Shown here: positions 34,349 through 47,189 of the stretch, one piece after another
How positions within the stretch are numbered: the first letter of the stretch is position 1
How the letters are laid out: each line of letters begins with the position of its first letter
NCBI RefSeq assembly: GCF_026914185.1
Contig: NC_070566.1
Coordinates: forward strand, 806,001-870,000
From: Puccinia triticina
Lineage: Eukaryota > Basidiomycota > Pucciniomycetes > Pucciniales > Pucciniaceae
Length of the DNA stretch: 64,000 nucleotides
Direction of reading: 5' to 3'
Made by a program: the position numbers and the translations under genes
Notes under the pieces: model-generated
The model's database searches: none
Told to the model about the DNA's origin: nothing
The model's input: the letters and a program-made list of their open reading frames with translations, nothing else

Positions 34349-35074
34349 ATGCCTTTGCTACAGGGGAAGATGTGCCAGGAGGAAGAATCCGACTCAGACG
34401 AATCTTTCCACTGTTGCGGAAGGCCAGAGGACCTGCTTGAAGATGCCCAATTGAGGATGGAAATTCCTAAGCCGGTTGGAAATGAAGTACGCGTCCCCGA
34501 AGATCAAGACTACTACCTCTATTCCGCTGGCCTTGGACGACTGAATTCTCCCAACGACGGGCCAAACTGTGGATCACTTTCATCAAGTCACGACTTCCAA
34601 AGGACTCTAACCGTCTGTTCCTCTGATTCCGACCGCACTCGGGTAGGAAGCCCTCTCCTCATCATCAAAACTGGCGAGGTAGTCTTACCAGCCTCTGCAC
34701 TCGAGATGAGGTAAGTAAAAAGAGTGATTCTCTGGCCTTCCTGGGGCCTACTCCACAATGAAAAATGCCAGGTATTAATCAGGTGCTTTGCTTAACTTTG
34801 ATTATGTAGGCACATTCCAGTCCAATCAGGCAAACCTAGCCTGCCTGCCAAGCCAAGGAAGAAGCCACAATGGAAGATTCAAATCCGTCCGCCCCACAGT
34901 TTTCTCCGAATGGCGATCAGTCCAACCGAAGACCCCGCAAACTCCCAAGCTTCTGACAGCCCAAGCCTCAGCCCTTCGTGGTCCATCACCACCAAAACGG
35001 TCTCTTCGTCGAGGGGGAATGGTTTTCAATCCCAGCAGCCTTCCTGTGCAATTGAAGGAATTGGCCGAGACTGA
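34349..35074 (+). CDS. Hypothetical protein, 208 aa, two exons
   Basis: Exons 34349-34710 and 34810-35074, joined by an intron with GTAAGT donor and ATTATGTAG acceptor, give an intact 208-aa frame ending in TGA. The N-terminal third is acidic (EEESDSDESFHCCGR), with a central DYYLYSAGLGRL. The C-terminal half is basic and Ser/Pro-rich (KPSLPAKPRKKPQWKI, SPTEDPANSQASDSPS). It looks like a soluble, partly disordered, possibly nuclear protein. No signal peptide or membrane span. Splice sites and charge segregation support a real gene; function unknown. Confidence 0.65.
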
Positions 35075-36674
35075 AGATTCAGAAGGAAGTGGTACTTGAA
35101 CAAAAGGCCCAGCAGCTTTTTGAAATATTTGATTAATCTTGCCCGATTAAGAGCATCCCACTCCTCCATATTTTGTTTTTCGGTTCTACTCTCTTTAACA
35201 TCCATCTAAAGCTGTACTGTGTGATCACTGCTCTACGCATTCATGATATATTTGCAGCTTGAAGCAGATTATGTACCATCAAAAGGATTCTCAAATCATA
35301 GAAATTTTGTATCTTCCATATTCCCAGTGCATGAATGATAAATTTGATTGAACCTGCTATCTGTCTCACTGCAGACATCCTCATGCTGTAAAAGCTCATC
35401 GCAAAAGTTGACCATGTTAGATGGGACGTATTCCCCAATTTGATTAGTATTCTCAATCATTTCTGTCCAGAAAAAGATTATCCTAGATTAGATAGCAAGC
35501 GGCAAAAAGCCGTTGAACACGCTGTAATGCAGCGTAGCGGCCACATTTTCAAGGCCTGCGTGCGCAGCATCAGAGAAAAGCCCCCAACATTCAAAGGAGA
35601 TCCTGTCAGTTGTCAACAGAATTGCGCTTTACTCTGCGCCAAGTAAATGCTACTAGCAGTGTCAGCCTAGCTGGCCCATCGCTGAGATGATTTTCTGTTT
35701 CCAATCTGTCTCTAGACGATATCTGGACCGAGTGATGCAAATTTGACCAAGGGATACGGTGAATGGAAAGTAACTTCGATGATAAGCATTGAGATATGTC
35801 AGTAATCTTGGATAGGCAAAGCAGTGCAAAAACAGAAAAAGTAACTTGGGTGCACGATAGGTATTAGCGATATCATGAAATCATAGCTGCAATATATTCA
35901 CAGGTAAGGTCTCATCCGGGGGGGAGGCTTTTTTTACAATCATCAGGTCTCGGATTATTCTTTCATACATCACTTGAAATTTTGATAAAACTAAAAGCCG
36001 GTTATGTGGAGACAACTTGAACATCATGTGTGAGTTGTGAACTAATTTTAGCTGGTCTTCAAATATTATGATTGGAGCTGAGACAATAAATATATCCCTA
36101 AATCCTCAACTTCACGATTGAACTTGCCAGCTTCATACGGCTGTAGAATAGTATAATTTGCGTAGGTGGAAGACGCCAGACACACAAACAAGGCTAGCAA
36201 GTACGTGAAGTGCTCTGGACAAGCCCTTTTTCCATTGCTCAGCTGCTGTAATTTATAAAAAAAGGCGCCGCGACTCTGTCGCTCAGCTCCCGGAAGCTGC
36301 TGAGCCCACCTACTCTACGTTAGTCCTTTGTGCTGCACCTCGCGTTGCTAGGAGAGACGCAGCAGCCTCAGTCTACAACTTGTGCAGGCTCAGCAGACAA
36401 TTGGCATACATATAAAGACATCCTATTCTTGGTTTCTCTGCCCTTCACCAGCTAGCTCGCCTTCTCCATCCACAACAGCTCTTCCCCCCCCCCTCAGAAA
36501 TTACAAGGTAAGCTTGGCCTACTTGTGCTTTCATAACAAATTCCTCCCCTCCATAGCCACCACCAAAGCTTTTACCAAAGTCTGTTCGTTCCTTCAATAC
36601 AACCATTCTTCTATCATCTCAGCAGTCTTCAAGTCCCCCGATTCTAGCGCTCTAAAGCTTCTAGAGCCCCCGCA
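35075..36674. other. Intergenic; includes inverted copy of 86-bp repeat at 35941-36026
   Basis: Only short frames. 35941-36026 is the exact reverse complement of 10203-10288. 36408-36420 has a TATA-like ACATATAAAG. A spliced leader intron (GTAAGC at about 36509 to CCATAG at about 36558) precedes the next gene. Confidence 0.6.
35941..36026 (-). repeat. 86-bp dispersed repeat (copy 2)
   Basis: Exact inverted copy of 10203-10288. The flank on the left is GGGGGGGAGGCTTTTTTTAC. No terminal repeat is visible, so the type of element is unknown. Confidence 0.85.
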
Positions 36675-37644
36675 ATGGTTCAGGAGATGCCACTACGTAA
36701 GTTCAGCGCAGCTATTCACACTCGCCTAAATACCCGGTACCGAGGGCTGAAAGTTGTGTCTAACTCTTATAGACATTTTCATGAGATATCATAGCACCTT
36801 GGCAGGGATGGCTGCTGTCCACTGGCCCGAAGATGAATACCAGGAAACAGAACGAGAAGCTTCCACCGAGCCACAAACATCTTCCTCGCCCCCGCCAGCA
36901 GCGCCTTTGCAGGCTATCCCGGTACATTCTTCCATTGAGCAAAGGGATGCTCCCGACACTGAAGGTCCCCGAGTACCATCATCATCCTTAGAGCAATATA
37001 GCACCTTGGCACGGATGGCTGCTGTCCACTGGCCCGAAGATGAATACCAGGAGACGGAACGCGAAGCTTCTGCTGAGCGACAAACATCTTCTTCGCCCCC
37101 GCCAGCAGCTCCTTTGCAGACTATCCCGGTACATTCTTCCCTTGAGCGAAGGGATGCTCCAGACACTGAAGGCCCCCGAGCACCAGAATCATCCTTAGAG
37201 CAATTGAATACCCCCCCTGCCGAACCGACCCGACTCCCTTCATCTTTCCTTACGCGTTGCAACGAGGCTTGTATTGCCGACAGAGAGCAGCGAGCTGCAG
37301 GAAGTAGATCACAGCGGCAAACGCTCCCTTATGTCGACTGGGAAGCAAAGATTTCAACGTTAAACGAAATTTGCGCTGAAGAATCGCCATCAACTCGCGC
37401 CGGAGGACCCCGCCACCCACGGATCCACACCCTGATCGGCCAAGAAGACTTGATTCCTCCGCCACGACGAGGAACCCCTGCCACACCGGCTGAAAACTCT
37501 CAATGGAGGTTCAACAGGAGGCTTCCACTCATCTCACCTCGACCGCCAAGCAGCCCAATCGGGCCAGTCCGGCGAGAGAGGACGCGCTGTCCTCGAGATG
37601 ACCCCTACGCCGCGAGCAGCCGTACCCGAGCCAGGGGACCATAG
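36675..37644 (+). CDS. Hypothetical protein, 297 aa, with internal tandem duplication
   Basis: A 22-nt first coding exon (36675-36696, ATG GTT CAG...) is spliced to 36773-37644 (GTAAGT donor, CTTATAG acceptor), giving 297 aa. Residues from about 12 to 150 are two tandem copies of a 69-residue unit (207 bp period, second copy starting near 36998). Each contains MAAVHWPEDEYQETEREAS, SSSPPPAAPLQ and RDAPDTEGPR. The rest is basic and proline-rich, with SRSQRQTLPYVDWEAK and a C-terminal Arg-rich tail. No signal peptide, membrane span or known domain. Little divergence between the copies indicates recent duplication. Confidence 0.7.
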
Positions 37645-40538
37645 GCGAGTGGAATTTGAATCATAGTAAGCTTTCGTTGCTTTCTTCTTTTATCTATGCA
37701 GACTGTGAGGACTAGTGCTGATAGAGAACTTCTATAGATCAATCATGTTCTTTTTTTGTTGTTCTTAAGGGGCTCTCCTTGTCACATCCGAACGATATCA
37801 TGTACTTCTTTTGCCTAGAATTATTGCTAGTAATCCATTTATTCTTCGACTCTATATCCTGAGCGACTCCCATATCTTGACCATGTGAGCAGCCCCGGCG
37901 TGAATTGCTTTGATCAATGAAGGTAAAGGATCCCTCAAGTTTTGCATGTTACATCCACATGATTCATTTATGTTCGCTCAAGCTTCCCATTACACGATCA
38001 CGAGTGCATGTAGGTTATGAGCGATGAATTTAATAACGATGGACTTCAACTTGAGGCTTAAAATTCTTTGACTGTAAGTACACACTCCGCGCCGTCTCCG
38101 AACCAAGTGGACCAGATTAGCTGACTGATTTGGACATTAACCAAGTTCATGCCTTTGCCTTAGGAAAGACTGCGATGGGTATACGAAAGAAGGGCGAGTG
38201 AAGACTCTCAATAGCTAAAGACTCTGAAGAATGACTGATGCGGAACAGTTCAGTGATCGGATGACGCGACCTGGCGCTGCTCAGCGACGAAACCCGAACC
38301 CGGATCATGCACTCGAACAGACTCGAACCACGCAGCCCCGGTCGCGACACATCATGGTTCCTTCAACGCAACGGCGAACAGCTCGCCCATCAGACGGCTA
38401 TAACGCACCGAATTGGTAAACGTACACTGGCCTTTCTACTGGTGTCCGACAGAGGGGCAGCTACCGAGCCCTGCAATTCGGAGCGTGCGTTGAGTTTACC
38501 TTCTCTGTGTCAGTGCGACGTTTTGCTGGAATGCTCGTCCTCTTGCCACAGGAATTTTGGGGCTATTAACACCTGAGAAGGATGTAAGTGTTTACTTGTG
38601 CGACTTTCTGGCTTTGTTTCTATGCCGCAAAGTCCCCACAAGTTACCACTGTGCCCCAAGACACTGTTACCCTTTAGAAGCTGGAACCTGACAAGGCTTT
38701 CCTCGCGAAATGATTTCATCAGAGTCGAAAGCGCTGTGGTGTATCTTTATTTTCTGATTGACTTCTTTCTTAAAATGCCGGTGTTTTGACGAGAAATTAA
38801 GTATGACTTTCGAACACTCAGCTATCTCCTTTTGAACCGCAGCCCGGCGGCCCCAGTGGCTAAGCGTCGGCCGGCTTACCCCACGGCTTGCGCAGATGTT
38901 AAAATTCAACCCATACGCCGGCCGACGGACTGCAACGTCACTAATGGGCAGGAAACCGTCAGAACACCCAAGGTGATCGTGCCGGCTCTGAAACCACCGG
39001 GCGGAAGGTGGCGAGAGCATTGGCAGAGGCTGTCAGGAGTGTCAGCTCTCACAGAGGTTGAATGTCGGGCGGATGGATAGTTACGCCAGCCAGGACTAGG
39101 AAATCCGGACGGTTATCCTGCCTGCCCTTACATGCCAAAGGGGTATCTTTTACATGTATTCATTGGTGGTGAGCTCACACCAGCGACCCTTGAGCATGCA
39201 AAAACTAATATATATATAAAATGTATGAATCCCTTGTTGGGAGTTCATGTTGGGTCCATCTGGGAGGTTGCACCGGCCGCGGCCCCTGCAAGACACTCCG
39301 CACCCAAGCATACTAGGGTGGTGTTGGGGAGGTTGGCTCGCTCCCATGCAATGTTGAACTGCCTTCAATTGTGGTTGATGTGCCGTGCCCCACTGGCAGC
39401 GCCGCAGCTTCTATGGCAGTAGTGAACGCTGTCAGATGCACAGCAAAATCAGTGCGGTGACAGCGAATTAATGGTCAGCAGCCAAAGCGCGTTTTCCCGC
39501 TGCGCTGCACCTTTTTTCAGTGCTACCAGCTGATTCACACTAGGATGAGGAAACAGGTGCGGACTACATAGATAGGCCTTCCAGGTCTTGTGATATTCCT
39601 TGTGAAGCCCCGCAATATACTGTGTCCAAAAAACTATGTAATGTGCTGGGTCTGATTGCTCATTCCAGAACCTGTTGGAAGAAATCTGTCAAACAACTTC
39701 ACAAACATTCATGTCCAAGCAGTTGGTTTACACAGTGTTTTACTGTATCCACCAAAATGAAACTCTATAGAAATATAATCCGGCGGAACTGAGGCAGTCT
39801 AGCTGATGATTTGAGGAATATTGTGGTGGCTTCAAAAGCTTGTGGATTGACAAGGGCATGGCTGAAAAGCTATGGAGGCTCTCAACCACCAACATGGCCA
39901 AAATGTCATTTTTGTGAAATGAAGGCAAAAACACACCACAGTGCACAATGACACAGAAAAGCAGCCAATCCTGTGATGGTTCTCACCTGGCACCAGATAT
40001 AAGCTCAAACCAATTATGAAGATTTTAGATTAAACTAGATCCAAGGGGAAGACACTTTGTAAATACTTCTAGGCCTGCATAGTCCCAACTCCCACTTCAG
40101 AAAATAAATGACTGGACATGCTTGTCCAAGCAGTTTCAGGCAGATTTTGTTTCACAAGTTCAGCATCCTGAAAATTGGGAACAGCAGAGTGCATGGATTA
40201 TTGAATACAGTCTGTATGTACACAGACTGATTTGCCACCCTTGTCCAAGCTGTTAGTTTCTAAGTTCCCTCAATGGGTAATTGTAAACATATGACTTGGG
40301 CACATAGCCCAAACTTGCTTGATCTACCACAAACATGATTGATCAGGTTTATTACTCTCCTTGAATTTATAATACTGAAATTATCATAGATTCTGAATCT
40401 GATTCTCTGAATCAGATTATCAGTTCCTTAATTAGGCCTGTACCATGGGCTTCAACTTGGGGAAGTTTCAATTAATGAAATTCTTAATTTTTGGGCTCAA
40501 AAATGTTTTTGATGGTCATTTTTAGCCTGAAGAAATGT
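37645..40538. other. Intergenic, no supported gene
   Basis: Frames up to 117 codons (38667-39020 minus) overlap others and lack motifs. A GC-richer patch at 38830-39420 has no recognisable product. 39480-40538 is AT-rich with nothing recognisable. Confidence 0.4.
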
Positions 40539-40720
40539 TTATGGGGTCAAAGTTGGTTTGCATATTTCTATGCATGCGTAAATCATAAAATCATAAAAAT
40601 ATTTTGGTGAGAAAATTTTGTATTACATAATCATACAGTCATATCCCCTGCACAAGATTTTATGATTTTATGATTTATGCATGCATAAAATTATGAAAAC
40701 CAACTTTGAACCCATAATTG
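40539..40720. mobile_element. MITE with long inverted repeats (TTATGGG-TCAAAGTTGG termini)
   Basis: Ends read TTTATGGGGTCAAAGTTGG and CCAACTTTGAACCCATAA. The arms extend about 65-70 bp inward and include ATGCATGCGTAAATCATAAA / ATGATTTATGCATGCAT. No coding capacity. It resembles the element at 62908-63110 in its TCAAAGTTG terminus and ATAAAATCATAAAA interior. Confidence 0.75.
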
Positions 40721-40838
40721 AGGGAAATAAATTTGGAGAAATTCCATTTTTATGACCTACAATACAGGCCCTTAGATTTTCATATTGGTAATCCTATGTA
40801 GTTCCTACAAATATGAACAATGCTCTTTCCTTGGTCTC

Positions 40839-43098
40839 TCAACTCCCTGGCTTCTTTTTACAGGGAAAAACATTAGGGAAAGACTCAGAAAAGGTTGTGT
40901 TTTGGTAAAAAAATAGTTCTGAAAGAAAGTGCTTGGCTTTGCATACGTACCTGGGGCCATGAGATCACATACTGCCAAGTTAAAACTACACTCGGTGTCA
41001 ATTTTGATTGGCTTTGAACTATTCATGTTTGGTATAATTGAGTCACCAAGTTATTTCTTTGGCATTCTTGATGACTAAAGTTCAGAAAATGGAAATATCA
41101 CTAACGAATTCCAGACCTCAGGCTCAAACTCCTTAGTGTTTGATTGACATTTCCAGGCTCTTTCAGTTAGAAATTCTGTGGTAAAATTGTACTTGTCAAA
41201 TACTAAATGACCATTGTAAATTTCACTTGTGATTTTGTTTCGTGTTTTGAGTTGAACTATCTTCATCATGCTGTGGAAAGGGAAAATAATGTCAGCCCAA
41301 TCATTGGTTTGATATATTCCAACCTATGTATCAGGATTTCATAACTCCTCTCACATGTTATCTGGGTTACAGTAAGACAATTCATTCTTTTTTGAGGAAG
41401 CACCATTTTTCCCATCTCCATCACAAGGGTCCTAATTAAAAAAACACAATTGAAGTCAATCAATCTTCTAAGGCTTGTAGCAGTATCAGCCTTATCCAAA
41501 ATATACTGTGATTCAAATTTCTCACACTACCACGTAAAATGAAAAACTTCTATTTTTTTCAGAGTGAAAACAAGAATGAGAGATTGTTCTTTGCTCTATT
41601 CATGCTGCAAAAAAAGAGAAAATAATATTATAACTCACTTGTTTTTCCCAAATAGCTGCCAAGAGATTTAACTGAATGGATAATTTCATCTCGCTTTGTT
41701 GACCAGCTGCAAGATTAATAAGGTTTTGACAATGGACATGGTCTATTAGGAAGCCTCCATCTTTGAGTACTCCGTAAATTCCTTCCTCTGTGCTGATCCC
41801 GGAGCTGATAATCTCTTCTGAGTTCTGGGTTAGTTTAGTCTGAATCAAGTCTTGAGTTTTTGAAAGCTGGTAAATAAAGTAAGTCCACTGAATGATAAAA
41901 AAGGGAGTGATTCAATGTATTTAGAACTTGGGTTTCAGTACAACATTTGACGCTTTGCAGCTTATAAGAATGGATGACCATACCTTGTCGTGTTGGTTAA
42001 CCGGATCGGGTATGACTGCGTAATCCATAATGTTGGCTTCACCCGCTGCCAATCCAATTTGTCCTTGGACCAATTGCATCCACCATTTGGTGTTTGAGAT
42101 GTGTCCTTCCGTTGGATGTACTTTTGCACAACTCGAAAAGAAGGTCAAGTATGCTTTGGCTATTGCCCAGTCGTCATGCTTGTCCGGGAAGAAATCTTTA
42201 ATCTGAACTTCAAAAAATCATTCATTCAATCTCTTTTTTTAGTTTGCGTCTTTCGGTGACTGGGGTCCTGGAGGTGAAGAGTAAAACCGCTAACCATTGA
42301 TGGAATAATTCCTGTAGAATCAACCAGATTGTCAGATATCTGCAGCTGACTAGCTCGTCTTATCGTCTTGGAAAATTTGAGTTAAAATGTGCATATTCCA
42401 TTACCTTGCATCATGGTCATGGCAAATCCAACGGCTTGATATACCACATTCATGTAAGAGTTCCATTCTTGCGCGGCGACCAAGATATACCAATCTTTCC
42501 CTATAACTGGCGAGCAAAGCTGAACTGGACATGTTATAGTTTTTTGTCTTGTTAAAGTAAGGTGATGTAAACTTTTTTAACTTACTTGACCGGCGTAGCA
42601 TAATTTATTGATTCCACAATCAAAATTCAATAATTTGGATTTAACTGCTAATTCCTGTTATTCCAAAGAGGATTTTAAACCAACATCATCAAAAATAGAA
42701 AGCAAATTAATGCTGAGGTCAATAATGAGGTATCACGGAGCTTAAGGAATCGGTACCTCAAGACTGGTTTGCTGTCCTCCGGGGTATTCGAGTAAATATT
42801 GATTCAAATTCAACTTGGACCACAGCGTTGGAGAAAGTGTCCTGGGTCGACAAGCATCCCTGGCATTGTTTTCCTGTGAATTCGTCAAGAGTAGTGGGTG
42901 AGCCAGAGTTTGAGTGGGGTCAGGGATTGGTTCGGTTTCTTTCGTTGCTCTGCGGATCAATCCGGGTGAGCTTGAGTGTGGTTCACCGACTCGGATTCCA
43001 TCGAGTAAGACACCACGTGCAGTAGAAAAAATGATCACAATGAGAGCAAGATCCCGATAAAAAGCTAGGGAAGAAGGGTAGCTCTTCCAGGCTTTCAT
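40839..43098 (-). CDS. Secreted DUF7872-like rust protein
   Basis: Exons read with confidence: 43098-42757, 42654-42586, 42519-42405, 42311-42295 (17 nt), 42202-41984 and 41887-41639. Then come an unresolved part, an exon near 41427-41355 (PCDGDGKNGASSK...LSYCNPDN), one from 41270 (IMMKIVQLKTRNK...ERAWKCQ), one with TECSFNLAVCDLMAP, and a last exon ending at TGA 40841-40839. The N-terminus has a hydrophobic signal (LALIVIIFSTARGVLL). Conserved-looking cysteines occur in FDCGINKLCYAGQLCSP. The layout (LWSKLNLNQYLLEYPGG, LCSPVIGKDWYILVAAQEWN, EGIYGVLKDGGF, LSYCNP) fits my recollection of the DUF7872 family of secreted rust proteins. Function unknown; a host-interaction role is only a possibility. 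Between 41640 and 41430 I could not resolve the splicing; a frameshift near an A7 run (about 41437) is possible. Confidence 0.7.
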
Positions 43099-45104
43099 TT
43101 TGTCTTCTTCTGGCTTCCCCTAGCGTATTGAGTCACGGTTGATATGAATTTTGCACAGCCTTGAGGTTTGAGAATCCTGCGGGAGAGAACCTCCATCAGT
43201 TCATGATTGATGATGTTGAGCGAAGGATATGCGGCGACTTATGGCTCATCGAGCTTGTAAAAGTGAAACATAGCTTACCAAAATGTAGATAAGTCCCTCA
43301 AAATTTTGAGGGACTCGAGGACGTGGTTCAGCTTGATGAGACCAGCCTCAGGTTCTGTCTAGAGTATACCTCGGGTGCACTCGAACGTCTGGGGACGGGC
43401 TGATCCTTACGTCTCACGACAGGACCTCCCCCGCAACATCATACGGCCCAGTCACGGCCCCCGTGCCAGGCCCCACGACGGCACCGTCTTCCACCCCCTA
43501 GCCCAATCTTCCACATCATCAGACGGAAGCAGCCGACGTTAGTTGGTTGCTTGCAGCACGTCCACCAAACGGGGTGGCCAGAACAGACGGCCAATGCAGT
43601 GGCTCATAAACCACACGGCCGAAACAATGCATGCCATTTGTACGGCACCCCAGCACAGCTACCGCGTGCGACCGTCTGCGGCAAGATCAAACTGGCAGGT
43701 TTTGCCCGCTCGCTCGTGGTGGCGGGACGCAATGTGCAACGCACAATGCCACCGATAACACGTGAGAAATATTAGAGAGAGTCGGTGTTTATTGCGCACA
43801 CGTCCGAGGTAGGAAACAATCTGCCCGGAAAAACACATTGCAATAAAAAAAAATAAACAAAAGTGAAGCTGGAGAAGTGGAAAGAAAAGAGAAATACAAG
43901 AGCTCAGTACAGGGAGGGTTAGAAAGTTGGGAACCAGATATGTACAAATGCATAGATCATAATAGCTCACGGGTACGGATATTTGATTGAGGTGCCCATG
44001 TCGAACTGTTTTCTTTTGATTTTTTGGCAGGTTTCCGCCGGTGTTGTTTGTAAATGAGCTCATGCACACACGCAGGTTGGGATCATCTCGGCGTCAACGG
44101 CAATGCAGCCACTAAGACTCGGAGCTTCGCAAATGACGCAGCCAGCCCTTGCAGGCCCTTGCCCTTCCCTACATCTCCCCACGTAGGAATCATTCTGATT
44201 GTATGGCTGGTGGAAAGCCGAAGTGTCTTGTAATCAAAACAGGTCTGCATGCCACCCATTTGTAGGGGGTCTCCAGGGTCCTCCCATGTGGTTATTCAGT
44301 TCATACTGAAAAAACCCATGGGAGAAGTGGCCGGTTTCTGATGAACTTGCTTGAAAGAAATGTACCAGATAGCTGTGAGCCTGTGCTCAAGGGCTACAAC
44401 ATGGCATCCAACAATTTGAGTTATCAGCTGAGGGAGAGCTATAAAACAGATGTAAGGACGATAAGCAGGATTTTTGAAGAAAAAATCTGTCAGCACCAGG
44501 CCAGGAGTGCAATTTTAGTCCTAAGCCTCTCCTTCGGAGATGCTTCGCGCCTCCTCCGAGAGGCCAGTTAAGCTCAAAAGCTTTCACACCCTCCCGAGTT
44601 AAGAGTGTGGCTCAAGCATACCCCATGGGCCTGCCACAAGCAACCCAAACAGCCAAGGATGTATTTATTTTTGGTGTTTTGCTTTCAAAGAAACAGAGAG
44701 AGAGACATGCACAGAGAAAGAGACAGACAAGAGAGATTCTAAAGGGATGGGTTTCCAGAAGGAGCCTTGTAGCCATACAGCAAGAAGAGAATAAACCAGG
44801 TAGAAAAAATGAGACAAATAAATCGACGCAGGTAACTCTCCAAAACCGCCATACATTAGCCTGTTTTTCTTTCTATAATATAAATGTAAGGGTATGTATA
44901 TATCCACATGAGATGAGTACATTACATTTTGTTGCATTTAAGAGCGGCAGAACAGGCAAGGAAAGAGGAGAGAAAAAGAGATGGAAGCTGGAAAAAGAGG
45001 ATAGATAAAAGCAAAGAGAGACGACGATGATAAGTTACGAAAAGAGGGAGCCGAGTGAGGGTCTGTTTTGGAGACCATTAAGGAAAGGGGAGAGACGGTA
45101 TTGT
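43099..45104. other. Intergenic, purine-rich tract
   Basis: 43370-43700 is GC-richer without a coherent ORF. 44690-45020 is purine-rich on the plus strand (AGAGAGAGACATGC-like runs). The frame 44607-45008 follows this bias and is not called. Confidence 0.4.
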
Positions 45105-47189
45105 TCAGTGGTTGGGAGGCGAGGGCGGCGGGGTGAGCGGGTTTTGGGTGGCTGTGGAGACGGGATGGGTCTGCGCGGGGCCGGGGGCGACAGGCTTAGT
45201 GTGTGCCGACGGTGGTTGACTGGGGGAGACGGGGGAAAGAGGGGGTGTAGGGTGGATTGGGTTTGGGTGGGGGGTGGCAGTCTTCGCGGGGATCTTGAGC
45301 TTGATGACGGTGTGGCTCTTGGGGGCGGGGGGCGATTTCCTGCGGGCGGCCGGGGCGCGTCTGCTGGCGTGTTGGGCCGCCGGATGGGGCTTCTGGTCCG
45401 TCCGTCTCGTGGTCGGCTTCGGCGCCTCCGCCTGGCCTGTCGGGTCCTCGTCTCCACGCTGGCCGTCACTGGACGATCCGCTGGCCTTCGGGGAGGGCGA
45501 GCGGGCAATGACCCGCGTGTTTGGGGGGCTCGGATTGGCGATCGGGTAGTAGCGCATCTGCGCACAGCCGCGCACCCATGCTGAATCAACACAGAAATAT
45601 ACGTCAGTTTCTGACGTCGGGTATTGGTGACGAGGTTGGATCCTCTTAAAGCTTACAGTTCCAGATCACCCATTTTTTCAGTCGCAGAGCTGCTTCACCA
45701 GGTTGGTGGTTCGAATGCATCCTCAAGACCGCCAGCAGCTGAGCCTTCAGTGGTGCGACTTGGGGGCCAGCAGGGGAAGCGGCGTGCGACATGCCGTGGG
45801 GCTTGGCCAGAGGGACAAACTTCGGGACTTTCGAGGCGCTCAGGGGGGACCTGGGCCTGTGGTTGGACTGGATGATCCAGCTCTCCGGATTGCCGGTATA
45901 TTGCGCCTCGCGGGGGCGCATCTTGCTCGATTGCCCGTCAGCAGCAGCAGAGGTGTGGAGCCACTTCGGCTTCTCGATCGGCTTGGAGCGAGACGACAAT
46001 GCGAACGAGCCGGGGGTGCTCGTGGCGTAGTTCACTGGGTAGAGCACCTGCGGAGAGCGAAAGAAGGAGTGGTGTAGCTTGATCTTCTTGGAGCGGACGT
46101 GATGGGCTTGCGGCAAGGCCAGTCGCCGCTTGCTTTGAGGCCTGCAGGATGGCGATGTGATGGACCAGGTGGGAAACGGCTGCAAGTGATAGGCCGTGGG
46201 TGCGGGGAGAGGGACCGAGTGGCGCTGGCCAGGATGGGGTGGCGGGAGGTGGCGGACAGGGGTGGGCAGGGGGAAATGGAAGACGAACTGGGCGGGGAGC
46301 GGTGTCGCTGGGAAGGAGAGGAGCAGCGGCGGTGGACGGTGTGGCTGCGAGAAAAATGCGAACGAGAGCTTGGGCTGTTGTCTGGGGTTGTCGGCGATGG
46401 GCGAAAGGGCTTGCAGGGGTTTTAAGGATGGGAAAGGGTTTTTGCGAGCTGTGGATGATCAAGGAGAGAAAGCATGACATCAGTATCCTTTCAGTTGATG
46501 ATGGTGTACAACATTCTGCCAATCCAATACAGACATCCATGTCTGGACCCGGATAGGATGGATACAGCCCATCAGGGTTGAGTGGGACAGTGGATATATG
46601 TATTGTGAAGTGGGCTTGACTGATCGACTGGTTGTGGATGGTGTATCGATAAGCTTGGAGAGGGAAGATACAAGCTGGTGTATTTATTATGTGTTGTATA
46701 TGGCGGGATCATCATCCTGGGCGCGATCGGCCAGGTTGAGAGAGAGGGAAGTTTAAAAATAAGAAAGTTTTTTTTTTTTTGGTTGAACCTACCTGGGCGA
46801 GCCGGCGCAGGATCAGGCTGGTTCGGATCGACAGACACTGAAAGTGTCGAGGAGACGGTTCCCGGAGCTCCGAAGGCGGTCGCAGTGAGGGCCGAGTGTG
46901 GGATGGACAGGCTGAGCGGGCTAGTGCTTGGATGGGAGCCGGCGGCCCTGCAGTGCTTGGAGCTCGCCCGTCGGCGCTTGCTCTTGGGCGGGGGAGGCGA
47001 GAGGCCGGATGTGGCGGCCGGGCTCTGGGGGTGGGTCTGGCTGCTGAGCCGGGCCGAGCAGCGGAGCGGGGTGGCCCTGCGCTTGAGGTCGGCGGGCGGG
47101 GCCTGGATGGGGACGAGGAGAGGCTGATGATGGCAGGCAGTGAGCCACTGGGTTTTGATCGTCGTCTGAGTCAGAGTGGTGGCCGACAT
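45105..47189 (-). CDS. Proline/serine-rich protein, 554 aa
   Basis: Three exons, 47189-46793, 46448-45657 and 45580-45105, with GTAGGT/GTAAGC donors and CCACAG/TTCAG acceptors, give an intact 554-aa frame. The ATG at 47189 is the first ATG below a TATATAAAC motif near 47607. Exon 1 has PPPPKSKRRRASSKH, a likely nuclear-localisation cluster. Exon 2 contains a hydrophobic/aromatic core (PAQFVFHFPLPTPVR, YHLQPFPTWSI, KKIKLHHSFFRSPQVLYPV, FALSSRSKPIEKPKWLHT). Exon 3 starts WVRGCAQMRYYPIANPSP and ends in a low-complexity Pro/Ser/Lys tail with PPLSPVSPSQPPS. It may be a nuclear regulatory protein; no defined domain is recognised. Confidence 0.7.

Noticed and set aside
45027..45592. 185-codon ORFs on both strands over the end of the proline-rich gene
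   Set aside because: Shadow frames of exon 3 (45580-45105), whose frame is fixed by splice phase with the upstream exons.
45700..45725. GGTTCGAATGC tRNA-like T-loop
   Set aside because: It is in exon 2 of the proline-rich gene and no cloverleaf forms around it.
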